A stretch of DNA of 64,000 nt, taken from Chondrus crispus (Eukaryota > Rhodophyta > Florideophyceae > Gigartinales > Gigartinaceae). Shown piece by piece: positions 11,563-21,048 of this stretch. The stretch covers positions 328,298 through 392,297 of the forward strand of contig NW_005179158.1 of NCBI RefSeq assembly GCF_000350225.1, given 5' to 3'. Made by a program: the position numbers and the translations under genes. The notes under the pieces were generated by a model. The model searched no databases. It was not told where the DNA came from and saw only the letters and a program-made list of their open reading frames with translations. Positions within the stretch are counted from its first letter, which is position 1; each line of letters opens with the position of its first letter.

Positions 11563-12105
11563 CTAACTATTCTGTTCACAAACTACCTTTAAGTGTGCGG
11601 CACCGTTCTCGTGGCACTTCAGGTGCCCGTGAGACTCAAAGACGCGATTGCAAGGGATACAACGCGGAGTCTCCTTAGCGTTGGCAACTTGAATGCGATG
11701 AGACCTAGACTGAATGTGGTCGTAAAAGGCCTTCGCACTATTGCCACTAACGCCGCACACTTTACAATACCGCTTATACCGCGGGCACACCTTACGATTC
11801 CTCTTGCGCTCACGCTTGAACTGCTTATCCGCGAGAACAGCCGCTTTCCGAGCAGAAAGTCGATGTGTAGTTCTCTTTATTGGTGCAGGAACAGAGCGCG
11901 GAATACGAGGAATCCTATATGGTGCGCAACTCGAGGACGGACCCGGAAGCGCGAGCCGAGGTGAAGGTTGATCCTCAGGCTCAAGCACCTCAACGGATAC
12001 GACCTCCGATGTCCGAACCGTTCGACCGGTGACCAGCTTCCCAGGCGCAGAGCGCACCGGTATTAATTCCAGATCTAACACAACCCCGTAAAAACAGGTA
12101 TTCAC
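11563..12105 (-). CDS. CopA-1 accessory zinc-finger protein
   Basis: Open frame of 180 codons between primer site and gag. Two fingers of form C-x2-C-x12-H-x5-H lie at about residues 114-136 (CKVCGVSGNSAKAFYDH) and 149-171 (CIPCNRVFESHGHLKCH), after a basic stretch (about 94-113). The spacing is that of U1/JAZ-type fingers, many of which bind double-stranded RNA; that role is inference. The frame contains no ATG, so its start is probably supplied by splicing (see 14285-14776). The copies at 14777-15319 and 39597-40139 are also fully open, with all eight Cys/His kept. Such a gene is not a normal part of Ty1/copia. Confidence 0.75.
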   Translation of the reverse strand: MNTCFYGVVLDLELIPVRSAPGKLVTGRTVRTSEVVSVEVLEPEDQPSPRLALPGPSSSCAPYRIPRIPRSVPAPIKRTTHRLSARKAAVLADKQFKRERKRNRKVCPRYKRYCKVCGVSGNSAKAFYDHIQSRSHRIQVANAKETPRCIPCNRVFESHGHLKCHENGAAHLKVVCEQNS

Positions 12106-12611
12106 AATAAGGAATATGAAGATAATCGTCAGTAACAGATTTTGGAATTATTGCTCTTAAGAACCACCAAAACGTGCAAAGACAATCACTTAGATGTGTA
12201 GGAAATGGAAAGAAACTCAAAACTTACTTTGCATGAGAGAACGAAGAAAAACCAAATGCGAGATTGACGACGACGGCGGTAGCGGGAGCGGAAACGAAGA
12301 CGAAGACCAAAGACAGAGACAGCAGCAAGAACCACAGCAAGAACGAAAGCCAAACCAAGAACGAAGACAACGAAGACAGCAGGGGCGATGACCAAAACCA
12401 ATTCACACAAGAGAGCAAGAACGACAGCAGCAGCGAAAACCAAAACCCAGAACCACGGCAAGAACGAGAGCGACAACGACAGCGAGAAGACCAGCGGAAA
12501 GAACGACGAGAAACGGCAGCGAAAACGACAGCGACAACGACGGCAGAAACAACGGAACGAGAACGACAGACTCATGCAGTGAAACGACAGCGAGAGACTG
12601 GGCCCATAACC
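12106..12611 (-). other. CopA-1 leader and primer site
   Basis: The primer site is at 12598-12611 on the minus strand. Next comes the pyrimidine-rich leader (12260-12597), which appears as purine-rich GAGAACGACAGC-like repeats on the plus strand. The donor-like GTAAGT downstream of an ATG is conserved at about 12225-12235. Long Lys/Asp/Gln-rich frames on the plus strand here are by-products of the simple sequence. Confidence 0.7.
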
Positions 12612-13006
12612 TAATGGTAGGTTCGGAGGGGCAAGGGAAAGAAGGAGGGCAGGTTGATGTGTGTGAGTGAAGGAGTTGGTACCGAGGTTTACTTTGAAGC
12701 CGTTTTCCTGCGATACTTATACACTTCGAGTGCTACACTATCGCTCTACTCCGACTCCCAGTAAACCATACTCTACTATGCGCGACCAAGCGCGGTCCTC
12801 TTGTGGCCCGACCATACTGTTCGATTTCCACCTTACGAATCGATTCGTAACTATTAGCTCACAACTATTTCTACACATTCCAAATGACTGTAAACCATGG
12901 CCCTATGCATGCAACTGTTTCACACCTTACTAATCTGCATCCAGTCATGCCAGACTTCATTGTTGTGCAACGAACAACTTGGCACTTGTCTATTTCCAAC
13001 AACGCA

Positions 13007-14270
13007 TATTGAAAATGTGCGACCACATGCTGTTATCTGAAAAGGTCAAAATCGAGTGACACGTGTACATGACTGCACGGTCCGGGCGCTCTTACCCATA
13101 TCACGACATGACACGTGTAAAATCCCAGATTTTGGGGTTGTCGGGACGAAAGTGGCCTCTCGGAGGGTCATGCAAATTTGCATAGTTTTGTTAAGTGGAA
13201 CCTTGGCCCGTAGCACTATAGACTACACAGGAAATACTGCAATTCTATTGGCCCTCAGGTCTAATGCTGCAAATCTATTGGTCGAGCGTTGTCCACGTGT
13301 GCGTCATTGGCCTTGTGATGTACTTTAAATGGCCTGTATATGCCATAATTACGTTGTTTTGGGGGTTTCAAGTGATTTGCCATGGTTGTAATGGGTAATT
13401 GCATGGGGCCCCCGGGCGGGACACATGTATGCCGTGTACACATGTACACGTCGCCAGGTGGATTCGTGTACGTACACATGTACACGCATCCAGGTGTATG
13501 CACATGAGGGTTTACAGTTTTACAGTGTCAGACTGTTTGCGATCCTGCGCGTGTCCGAGTACAGTACATGTGAATCAAAAGTACAACAAGTACTTCTCGC
13601 GAGAGGAATACAGTTGTGCGATTATTCTGTGTACGCGTCACGCTGTATGCGAGTCTTGCGTGAGCACGCGCCGTTGCACTGTGCTCTCGTCATGGTGCGC
13701 CGTTGGATGCAAGTTCATGACAGTACTCGTGTGATTTACATGTATTCTCATGTGAGTTGTGTAGAAAGTCTGGATGCACATTGTTATAACTTGCCATAAT
13801 TGTCTGACAGTGCTTGGCGAAATTAGTAAGGTGAGAAACAAGGATACGTATGGCGATTGTGATATGAAAGACGTTTGCGTTGTTGGAAATAGACAAGTGC
13901 CAAGTTGTTCGTTGCACAACAATGAAGTCTGGCATGACTGGATGCAGATTAGTAAGGTGTGAAACAGTTGCATGCATAGGGCCATGGTTTACAGTCATTT
14001 GGAATGTGTAGAAATAGTTGTGAGCTAATAGTTACGAATCGATTCGTAAGGTGGAAATCGAACAGTATGGTCGGGCCACAAGAGGACCGCGCTTGGTCGC
14101 GCATAGTAGAGTATAGTTTACTGGGAGTCGGAGTAGAGCGATAGTGTAGCACTCGAAGTGTATATGTATCGCAGGAAAACGGCTTCAAAGTAAACCTCGG
14201 TACCAACTCCTTCACTCACACACATCAACCTGCCTTCCTTCTTTCCCTTGCCCCTCCGAACCTACCATTA
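13007..14270 (+). repeat. CopA-2 5' LTR
   Basis: 1264 bp, TATTGAAAATG to ACCATTA. It contains repeated ACACGTGT/ACACATGT palindromes (for example near 13060, 13110 and 13430-13490) and a TATA-like motif near 14160, about 110 bp before the end. The LTR is directly followed by the primer site. Confidence 0.9.
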
Positions 14271-14284
14271 GGTTATGGGCCCAG
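14271..14284 (+). promoter_or_regulatory. CopA-2 primer binding site
   Basis: GGTTATGGGCCCAG, complementary to the anticodon arm of initiator tRNA-Met, directly after the LTR. It is the same half-tRNA type as in CopC and CopB. Confidence 0.85.
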
Positions 14285-14776
14285 TCCTTTGCTGTCGTTT
14301 CACTGCATGAGTCTGTTGTTCTCGTTCCGTTGTTTCTGCCGTCGTTGTCGCTGTCGTTTTCGCTGCCGTTTCTCGTCGTTCTTTCCGCTGGTCTTCTCGC
14401 TGTCGTTGTCGCTCTCGTTCTTGCCGTCGTTCTTGGTTTTGGTTTTCGCTGCTGCTGTCGTTCTTGCTCTGTTGTGTGAATTGGTTTTGGTCATCGCCCC
14501 CGCTGTCTTCGTTGTCTTCGTTCTTGGTTTGGCTTTTGTTCTTGCTGTGGTTCTTGCTGCTGTCTCTGTCTTTGGTCTTCGTCTTCGTTTCCGCTCCCGC
14601 TACCGCCGTCGTCGTCAATCTCGCATTTGGTTTTTCTTCGTTCTCTCATGCAAAGTAAGTTTTGAGTTTCTTTCCATTTCCTACACATCTAAGTGATTGT
14701 CTTTGCACGTTTTGGTGGTTCTTAAGAGCAATAATTCCAAAATCTGTTACTGACGATTATCTTCATATTCCTTATT
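14285..14776 (+). other. CopA-2 leader with intron-like signals
   Basis: The first 370 bases are pyrimidine-rich with repeated TCGTT/CTGTCG units. An ATG at 14648 is followed within a few bases by a donor-like GTAAGT (14655). Downstream lie a branch-like TACTGAC (about 14750) and an acceptor-like TTAG ending at 14807, in compatible phase with the zinc-finger frame. Splicing of genomic RNA is known in Drosophila copia, so a spliced message for the accessory gene is plausible. All three CopA copies keep these signals. Confidence 0.55.
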
Positions 14777-15319
14777 GTGAATACCTGTTTTTACGGGGTT
14801 GTGTTAGATCTGGAATTAATACCGGTGCGCTCTGCGCCTGGGAAGCTGGTCACCGGTCGAACGGTTCGGACATCGGAGGTCGTATCCGTTGAGGTGCTTG
14901 AGCCTGAGGATCAACCTTCACCTCGGCTCGCGCTTCCGGGTCCGTCCTCGAGTTGCGCACCATATAGGATTCTTCGTATTCCGCGCTCTGTTCCCGCACC
15001 AATAAAGAGAACTACGCATCGACTTTCTGCTCGGAAAGCGGCTGTTCTCGCGGATAAAGAGTTTAAGCGTGAGCGCAAGAGGAATCGTAAGGTGTGCCCG
15101 CGGTATAAGCGGTATTGTAAAGTGTGCGGCGTTAGTGGCAATAGTGCGAAGGCCTTTTACGACCACATTCAGTCTAGGTCTCATCGCATTCAGGTTGCCA
15201 ACGCTAAGGAGACTCCGCGTTGTATCCCTTGCAATCGCGTCTTTGAGTCTCACGGGCACCTGAAGTGCCACGAGAACGGTGCCGCACACTTAAAGGTAGT
15301 TTGTGAACAGAATAGTTAA
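14777..15319 (+). CDS. CopA-2 accessory zinc-finger protein
   Basis: Same 180-codon frame as at 11563-12105, differing from that copy at only a couple of residues outside the fingers. The N-terminal third is Pro/Val-rich and acidic around residues 38-50. The middle is basic (DKEFKRERKRNRK, about 93-105), followed by two C-x2-C-x12-H-x5-H fingers. The first in-frame codon is GTG and no ATG occurs within the frame; signals at 14648-14807 suggest the true 5' end is upstream. It ends 172 bases before the Gag-Pol ATG. Likely nucleic-acid binding; the actual target is unknown. Confidence 0.75.
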   Translation: MNTCFYGVVLDLELIPVRSAPGKLVTGRTVRTSEVVSVEVLEPEDQPSPRLALPGPSSSCAPYRILRIPRSVPAPIKRTTHRLSARKAAVLADKEFKRERKRNRKVCPRYKRYCKVCGVSGNSAKAFYDHIQSRSHRIQVANAKETPRCIPCNRVFESHGHLKCHENGAAHLKVVCEQNS

Positions 15320-15401
15320 GGATTTCATCCAAATAAATTCACATATCTGTTCGCAAATTTCTCCTAGTGCAACTTCATAGTAATCATATCGAACTTCTTA
15401 G

Positions 15402-15451
15402 ACGGGTGGGCTTGCCATTGTGTTGACTATCGGTTAACGGCTTGGGATCCC
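15402..15451 (+). promoter_or_regulatory. 50-bp conserved block upstream of gag
   Basis: The block contains GGGCTTGCCATTGTG, GGTTAACGG and GGGATCCC. It recurs almost base for base before gag in all copies of two families whose coding DNA has diverged: 4146-4195, 30724-30773 (plus); 11431-11480, 25602-25651, 39465-39514, 46507-46556 (minus). The position suits a packaging or dimerisation signal, an acceptor site or a translation signal; none is shown. Confidence 0.6.
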
Positions 15452-15491
15452 CGAACGGATTTTCGAATACTTGAAGTTTATTTGCACTAAA

Positions 15492-18400
15492 ATGGAAGAT
15501 CAAGGAGGAGGAGGATCCATCAGAATCGACAAACTGACGGACTCCAACTTCTACGTGTGGAAGCAGAAAATACAACTTCTGCTTGCTCTACGTGATGTTG
15601 ACCAATACATCGTTGAGGGAAGAGTTCCAAGTGAGGAACGCGCGGAAGAGCGTAAGAAGTGGATCAGAGGTGACAGTAAAGCTAAAGCACTGATTGGTCT
15701 CTCCCTATCAGATGAGCATCTTGAGCATGTACGTGATGTTGATACTGCTCATGAGATGTGGGAAGCTATTGTCAACGTGTTTGAGAGACATACTTTGCTG
15801 AACAAACTAGCTGCACGTCGTGAGTTCTACACTGTGAAGATGCTTTCCGGTGAAAAGGTGCTTGCATACATCAATCGTGTCAAGCAGCTGGCAGCCATCC
15901 TCAAGTCAATGAGCGTAAACATCGATGACAAGGAGATGGCCATGGCAGTGCTCAACGGTCTGCCTGCCCGTTTCGAGGCTCTCATCGTTGCACTTGATGC
16001 TCTCGGTAATGAGGAAAAGATATTCAGTTTGGACTTTGTGAAAAGTCGTCTGCTGCAGGAAGAGCAACGAGCAAACATGAAGTCTAGCTCCTCACAGACA
16101 TCGGCTCTGGTTAATCGTGCCCCGAACAATCGGGACATAAACGATTACAAATGCACGAACTGCGGTCATACAGGCCATACGGCAACCCGCTGCTGGGGAA
16201 AGGATTTGAATGGGCGTCGCCCGGCTCCTCCTGGCGGATATAAACCGCGTATGTCTCAGCGGAAACAATGTGCATTTGTCACACAGAAACCTGATCCCGA
16301 CATGGTTGTAAACAGCGTCGACTTCACATGTCTGATGTCGAAAGCTTCGCACACGAACGATGTGGCCACATCTCCAGGGACATCTCCGGAGATGTCGCCT
16401 TCGTGGCTCGTAGATTCAGCTTGTACAGCTCATATTACATATGACCGATCTTTGTTTGCAACGTATGAGCCACTTGAATCCGCCTCTGTTCAGATGGGAA
16501 CCAAGGCTAGTGCAAAGGTTGCCGGCCGTGGTGACGTTCACTTGAAGTTAAATGTGAATGGCCGCATCGAACCGTGCAAGTTGACGGATGTATTGCACGT
16601 TCCGGACTTTGCGTTCTCTCTGCTCTCTGTCAGTCGAATAACTGAACTTGGACTAAAAGTTGGGTTCGAAAATGGAAAATGCATGATCAGACGAGGCTCA
16701 ACTGTAGTGGCGACTGCGACATTGGTTGGAGAACTTTACGTTCTCGACATCGTCAGTGACATCGGATCTGCACATGCTGCTACCCTGCAAACGTGGCATG
16801 AGCGCTTTGCACATGTGCATTCTCAAGGTATTGCTTCGATGATTCGTGACAATGTGGTAAGTGGAGTCAAACTACTTGGTAATGAGGGTAACAAAATCAA
16901 CAATACTGACAATGATTGCATCTCTGAAAAATGTTCTGCGTGCGTCTACGGCAAAGCCACTCGATCTGTGATCCCAAAAGAGCGGTCCTCGAGGCGGGCA
17001 TACTTCTGTCTAGACTTAGTTCACTCTGATGTTTGTGGCCCCTTAGAGGTGCAGTCCATTGGTGGTGCCAAGTACTTCATTACCTTCATAGATGATCACT
17101 CAAACTGGTCGGTAGTGTACCCTATGCACCATAAATCAGAAGCATTTGAACGATACAAAATGTTTGCACAACTTGCTCAGACTCACACTGGTCGCAAGAT
17201 CAAAGTGCTTCGCACCGATCGAGGTGGTGAGTATCTGTCCACGGAGTTTAAGTCTTTTCTGATTGCAAATGGTACTCAGCATCAAATGACGACGGCGTAC
17301 ACACCGGAGCAAAATGGCGTCGCCGAACGACTGAACAGAACTCTGGTAAACTTGGTGCGCTCCATGCTAGCGCACAACAAAGTTACGAAGGGGTTCTGGG
17401 CAGAAGCACTTGCCAATGCAGTGTACGTTCGAAATCGAGTCACGTCACGTGCCATTCCCCCCAAGATGACCCCCTACCACTTATGGATGAAATCTGTGCC
17501 AAATGTTGGTCATTTGCGTGTTTTCGGTTCAAAGTGTTGGTATACATTACCAAAACACAACATCCAGAAACTTGACGCCCGTGCAAAGGAGGCAATGTTT
17601 CTAGGGTATGCTGAAAATACGAAAGCTTACAAGTTGTGGGATGGTGATTTGCACAAAGTGATCGTATCCAGAGATGTTACTTTTGACGAGTCCACGGGAG
17701 GCAAATCTGGTGAACCGATGGATACAAACGAGGAGGCTACAACTGATGATGACACAATCAACTTGAACATCGATGAGGAAGTTGCAGAAAATGATGCAGT
17801 GGCATCAGAAGCATCATCGCCGAATGAACCACAAGACTCTGATGAATCCTCCAACTCCTCCCCAACTGCAGGGGAGGACGAAACCACCGAAACAGTTGAG
17901 CAACACGTAGTTGAGGAAGAAACTATTGATCCGCCAACTAATCTCCGTCGGTCCACTCGCATTCGCAAAACGCCTGGGGCGTGGTGGGCAGCAGCTTTGG
18001 TGACTGCTGGACTCCTTAGCCACGCCCATGTGATAACGGAAATCCCAAACTCGTACAACCAAGCTATGGATTCTCAAAAAGCTCGCTTCTGGCAGAAGGG
18101 CATCGACAAAGAACTTGCTTCACAACACAAAAACAAAACATGGACACTTGTTCCAAGATCTCAAGCATCAAACGTCCTGACGTCCAGGTGGGTTTTCGGA
18201 GTGAAGCAACTTCCTGACGAGTCCGGAAAATTGGTCGAAACTGCAAAGGGACGTCTTGTGGCAGGAGGTTTTCAACAAGTAGAAGGCATCGATTACACTG
18301 AAACTTTCGCCCCTGTCATCAAGTTCACAACTATCCGTCTGCTGCTGGCACTGGTTGCGAACTTTGACCTTGAGCTGCATCAGATGGACGTGGTGACTGC

Positions 18401-19634
18401 CTTCCTCAACGGTGAACTTCACGAAGAAATTTACATGGAGCAACCTGAAGGATGCATCGACAAAGTCAAACCTAATTCGGTGTGTAAACTTTTGAAAGCA
18501 ATCTATGGTCTTAAGCAAGCCCATCGCCAATGGCATAGTAAGATCGATGAGTTTCTGATCACTGAACTTGGTTTCAACACTACACGCAGCGACCCATGTC
18601 TTTACATTCGACGTCAAGGCAATGTCATCATGATTATCGCGTTGTACGTGGACGATCTGCTGCTAGCTGGAAGTGACTTGGAGGCCATATTATGGATGAA
18701 AAATGAACTCAACAAACGATTCGATATGAAAGACCTTGGCGAAGCGAAGACTTGTATTGGTCTAGAGATCGACCGTATACGTTCTAAACACGTCCTGACC
18801 GTCACGCAGTCGAAGTATGCCCAAGCAGTACTGAAACGGTTCAAAATGTCGGCATGCAATCCTTGCGTTACTCCGATGGAACAGTCTCGACATGTCACAA
18901 TGCAAGCGGCCGAAACTGGCACTGATGACAACCCATGCTTTGAACCATATCGTCAGGCCATTGGATGTCTAGTGTTCCTAATGGTCGGGACCCGCCCCGA
19001 TATTGCGTTTGCCATTGGAAAGTTATCTCAACACTGTGCCGACCCTCACGAGTCGCGCTGGTCAGGTGTGAAACGTGTTTTGAGATACTTGCGTGGGTCC
19101 CAGCATCTTGGAATAGTGTTTGGTAAAGATGATCTTGGTACGGAACTTCATGGGTATAGCGACGCAGATTGGGGTGGATGCCTTGAATCACGAAAATCAA
19201 CGAGTGGGTACGTGTTCAAGCTTTGTGATGGGCCTATCAGTTGGGCTTCCCGGAAACAAACAGTAGTTGCAAAGTCTACTTGTGAGGCAGAATACATCGC
19301 ACTCAGTGAAGCATGCAAAGAGGCTGCGTGGCTTCGACGCTTCCATGCCGATGTACTTGGTGCGAATTCGGATCCAACAATTCGCGTTGGATGTGACAAC
19401 GCTGGTACGATTGCGTTTGCTCAGAACGAATCTACAAATCGTCGGAACAAGCACATTGATATTACGTATCATTTTGTTCGAGATGCGGTGCAGCGAAAAC
19501 TGGTCAAATTGTACCGTTGTCCGACAACAGAAATGCCAGCCGATATGCTGACCAAACCACTTGGTCGCGTGCTGTTTGAAAAGTTCGTGGGCATGGTCGG
19601 GCTTTCCGAGTGCAAAGCTGCCCAAAGCATGTGA
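15492..19634 (+). CDS. CopA-2 Gag-Pol polyprotein (looks whole)
   Basis: About 1380 residues from the ATG of MEDQGGGG. Approximate residues: Gag 10-200, CCHC knuckle 220, protease 303, integrase core 490-660 (LVHSDVCGPL 508, TDRGGEY 574, PEQNGVAERL 604), RT about 870-1120 with YVDD at 1051, RNase H from about 1215. The domain order protease-integrase-RT-RNase H defines Ty1/copia. It is slightly longer than the CopA-1 protein through a short insert before the protease. The stop is directly followed by the polypurine tract and 3' LTR. Confidence 0.92.
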   Translation: MEDQGGGGSIRIDKLTDSNFYVWKQKIQLLLALRDVDQYIVEGRVPSEERAEERKKWIRGDSKAKALIGLSLSDEHLEHVRDVDTAHEMWEAIVNVFERHTLLNKLAARREFYTVKMLSGEKVLAYINRVKQLAAILKSMSVNIDDKEMAMAVLNGLPARFEALIVALDALGNEEKIFSLDFVKSRLLQEEQRANMKSSSSQTSALVNRAPNNRDINDYKCTNCGHTGHTATRCWGKDLNGRRPAPPGGYKPRMSQRKQCAFVTQKPDPDMVVNSVDFTCLMSKASHTNDVATSPGTSPEMSPSWLVDSACTAHITYDRSLFATYEPLESASVQMGTKASAKVAGRGDVHLKLNVNGRIEPCKLTDVLHVPDFAFSLLSVSRITELGLKVGFENGKCMIRRGSTVVATATLVGELYVLDIVSDIGSAHAATLQTWHERFAHVHSQGIASMIRDNVVSGVKLLGNEGNKINNTDNDCISEKCSACVYGKATRSVIPKERSSRRAYFCLDLVHSDVCGPLEVQSIGGAKYFITFIDDHSNWSVVYPMHHKSEAFERYKMFAQLAQTHTGRKIKVLRTDRGGEYLSTEFKSFLIANGTQHQMTTAYTPEQNGVAERLNRTLVNLVRSMLAHNKVTKGFWAEALANAVYVRNRVTSRAIPPKMTPYHLWMKSVPNVGHLRVFGSKCWYTLPKHNIQKLDARAKEAMFLGYAENTKAYKLWDGDLHKVIVSRDVTFDESTGGKSGEPMDTNEEATTDDDTINLNIDEEVAENDAVASEASSPNEPQDSDESSNSSPTAGEDETTETVEQHVVEEETIDPPTNLRRSTRIRKTPGAWWAAALVTAGLLSHAHVITEIPNSYNQAMDSQKARFWQKGIDKELASQHKNKTWTLVPRSQASNVLTSRWVFGVKQLPDESGKLVETAKGRLVAGGFQQVEGIDYTETFAPVIKFTTIRLLLALVANFDLELHQMDVVTAFLNGELHEEIYMEQPEGCIDKVKPNSVCKLLKAIYGLKQAHRQWHSKIDEFLITELGFNTTRSDPCLYIRRQGNVIMIIALYVDDLLLAGSDLEAILWMKNELNKRFDMKDLGEAKTCIGLEIDRIRSKHVLTVTQSKYAQAVLKRFKMSACNPCVTPMEQSRHVTMQAAETGTDDNPCFEPYRQAIGCLVFLMVGTRPDIAFAIGKLSQHCADPHESRWSGVKRVLRYLRGSQHLGIVFGKDDLGTELHGYSDADWGGCLESRKSTSGYVFKLCDGPISWASRKQTVVAKSTCEAEYIALSEACKEAAWLRRFHADVLGANSDPTIRVGCDNAGTIAFAQNESTNRRNKHIDITYHFVRDAVQRKLVKLYRCPTTEMPADMLTKPLGRVLFEKFVGMVGLSECKAAQSM

Positions 19635-19645
19635 TCGAGGGGAGG

Positions 19646-20909
19646 TATTGAAAATGTGCGACCACATGCTGTTATCTGAAAAGGTCAAAATCGAGTGACA
19701 CGTGTACATGACTGCACGGTCCGGGCGCTCTTACCCATATCACGACATGACACATGTAAAATCCCAGATTTTGGGGTTGTCGGGACGAAAGTGGCCTCTC
19801 GGAGGGTCATGCAAATTTGCATAGTTTTGCCAAGTGGAACCTTGGCCCGTAGCACTATAGACTACACAGGAAATACTGCAATTCTATTGGCCCTCAGGTC
19901 TAATGCTGCAAATCTATTGGTCGAGCGTTGTCCACGTGTGCGTCATTGGCCTTGTGATGTACTTTAAATGGCCTGTATATGCCATAATTACGTTGTTTTG
20001 GGGGTTTCAAGTGGCTTGCCATGGTTGTAATGGGTAATTGCATGGGGCCCCCGGGCGGGACACATGTATGCCGTGTACACATGTACACGTCGCCAGGTGG
20101 ATTCGTGTACGTACACATGTACACGCATCCAGGTGTATGCACATGAGGGTTTACAGTTTTACAGTGTCAGACTGTTTGCGATCCTGCGCGTGTCCGAGTA
20201 CAGTACATGTGAATCAAAAGTACAACAAGTACTTCTCGCGAGAGGAATACAGTTGTGCGATTATTCTGTGTACGCGTCACGCTGTATGCGAGTCTTGCGT
20301 GAGCACGCGCCGTTGCACTGTGCTCTCGTCATGGTGCGCCGTTGGATGCAAGTTCATGACAGTACTCGTGTGATTTACATGTATTCTCATGTGAGTTGTG
20401 TAGAAAGTCTGGATGCACATTGTTATAACTTGCCATAATTATCTGACAGTGCTTGGCAAAATTAGTAAGGTGAGAAACAAGGATACGTATGGCGATTGTG
20501 ATATGAAAGACGTTTGCGTTGTTGGAAATAGACAAGTGCCAAGTTGTTCGTTGCACAACAATGAAGTCTGGCATGACTGGATGCAGATTAGTAAGGTGTG
20601 AAACAGTTGCATGCATAGGGCCATGGTTTACAGTCATTTGGAATGTGTAGAAATAGTTGTGAGCTAATAGTTACGAATCGATTCGTAAGGTGGAAATCGA
20701 ACAGTATGGTCGGGCCACAAGAGGACCACGCTTGGTCGCGCATAGTAGAGTATAGTTTACTGGGAGTCGGAGTAGAGCGATAGTGTAGCACTCGAAGTGT
20801 ATAAGTATCGCAGGAAAACGGCTTCAAAGTAAACCTCGGCACCAACTCCTTCACTCACACACATCAACCTGCCTTCCTTCTTTCCCTTGCCCCTCCGAAC
20901 CTACCATTA
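19646..20909 (+). repeat. CopA-2 3' LTR
   Basis: 1264 bp with about ten differences from the 5' copy by eye. It ends at 20909, after which the older CopA LTR resumes. Confidence 0.9.
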
Positions 20910-21048
20910 CCGCAAACGTCTTTCATATCACAATCGCCATACGTATCCTTGTTTCTCACCTTACTAATTTCGCCAAGCACTGTCAGATAATTATGGCAAG
21001 TTATAACAATGTGCATCCAGACTTTCTACACAACTCACATGAGAATAC

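Larger units (their letters stand above)
13007..20909 (+). mobile_element. CopA-2, Ty1/copia element, looks whole
   Basis: 7903 bp: 5' LTR, primer site, leader, zinc-finger gene, Gag-Pol gene, polypurine tract (19634-19645), 3' LTR. It is flanked by ACGCA (13002-13006) and CCGCA (20910-20914), a 5-bp duplication with one mismatch, inside the LTR shared by CopA-1 and CopA-3. About ten differences between its LTRs by eye mark a young insertion. I see no obvious break. Confidence 0.9.

Noticed and set aside
12264-12614. Lys/Asp/Gln-rich frames in CopA leaders (also 14268-14618 minus, 40298-40648 plus)
   Set aside because: They come from the antisense of the pyrimidine-rich leader repeats.
12667-14215. 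Repeated frames of 60-124 codons inside CopA LTRs on both strands (also near 6052-7006, 19695-20854, 34568-35246, 40701-41655)
   Set aside because: They recur only because the LTR recurs, overlap on both strands and show no domain or coding bias; LTR U3/R sequence explains them.
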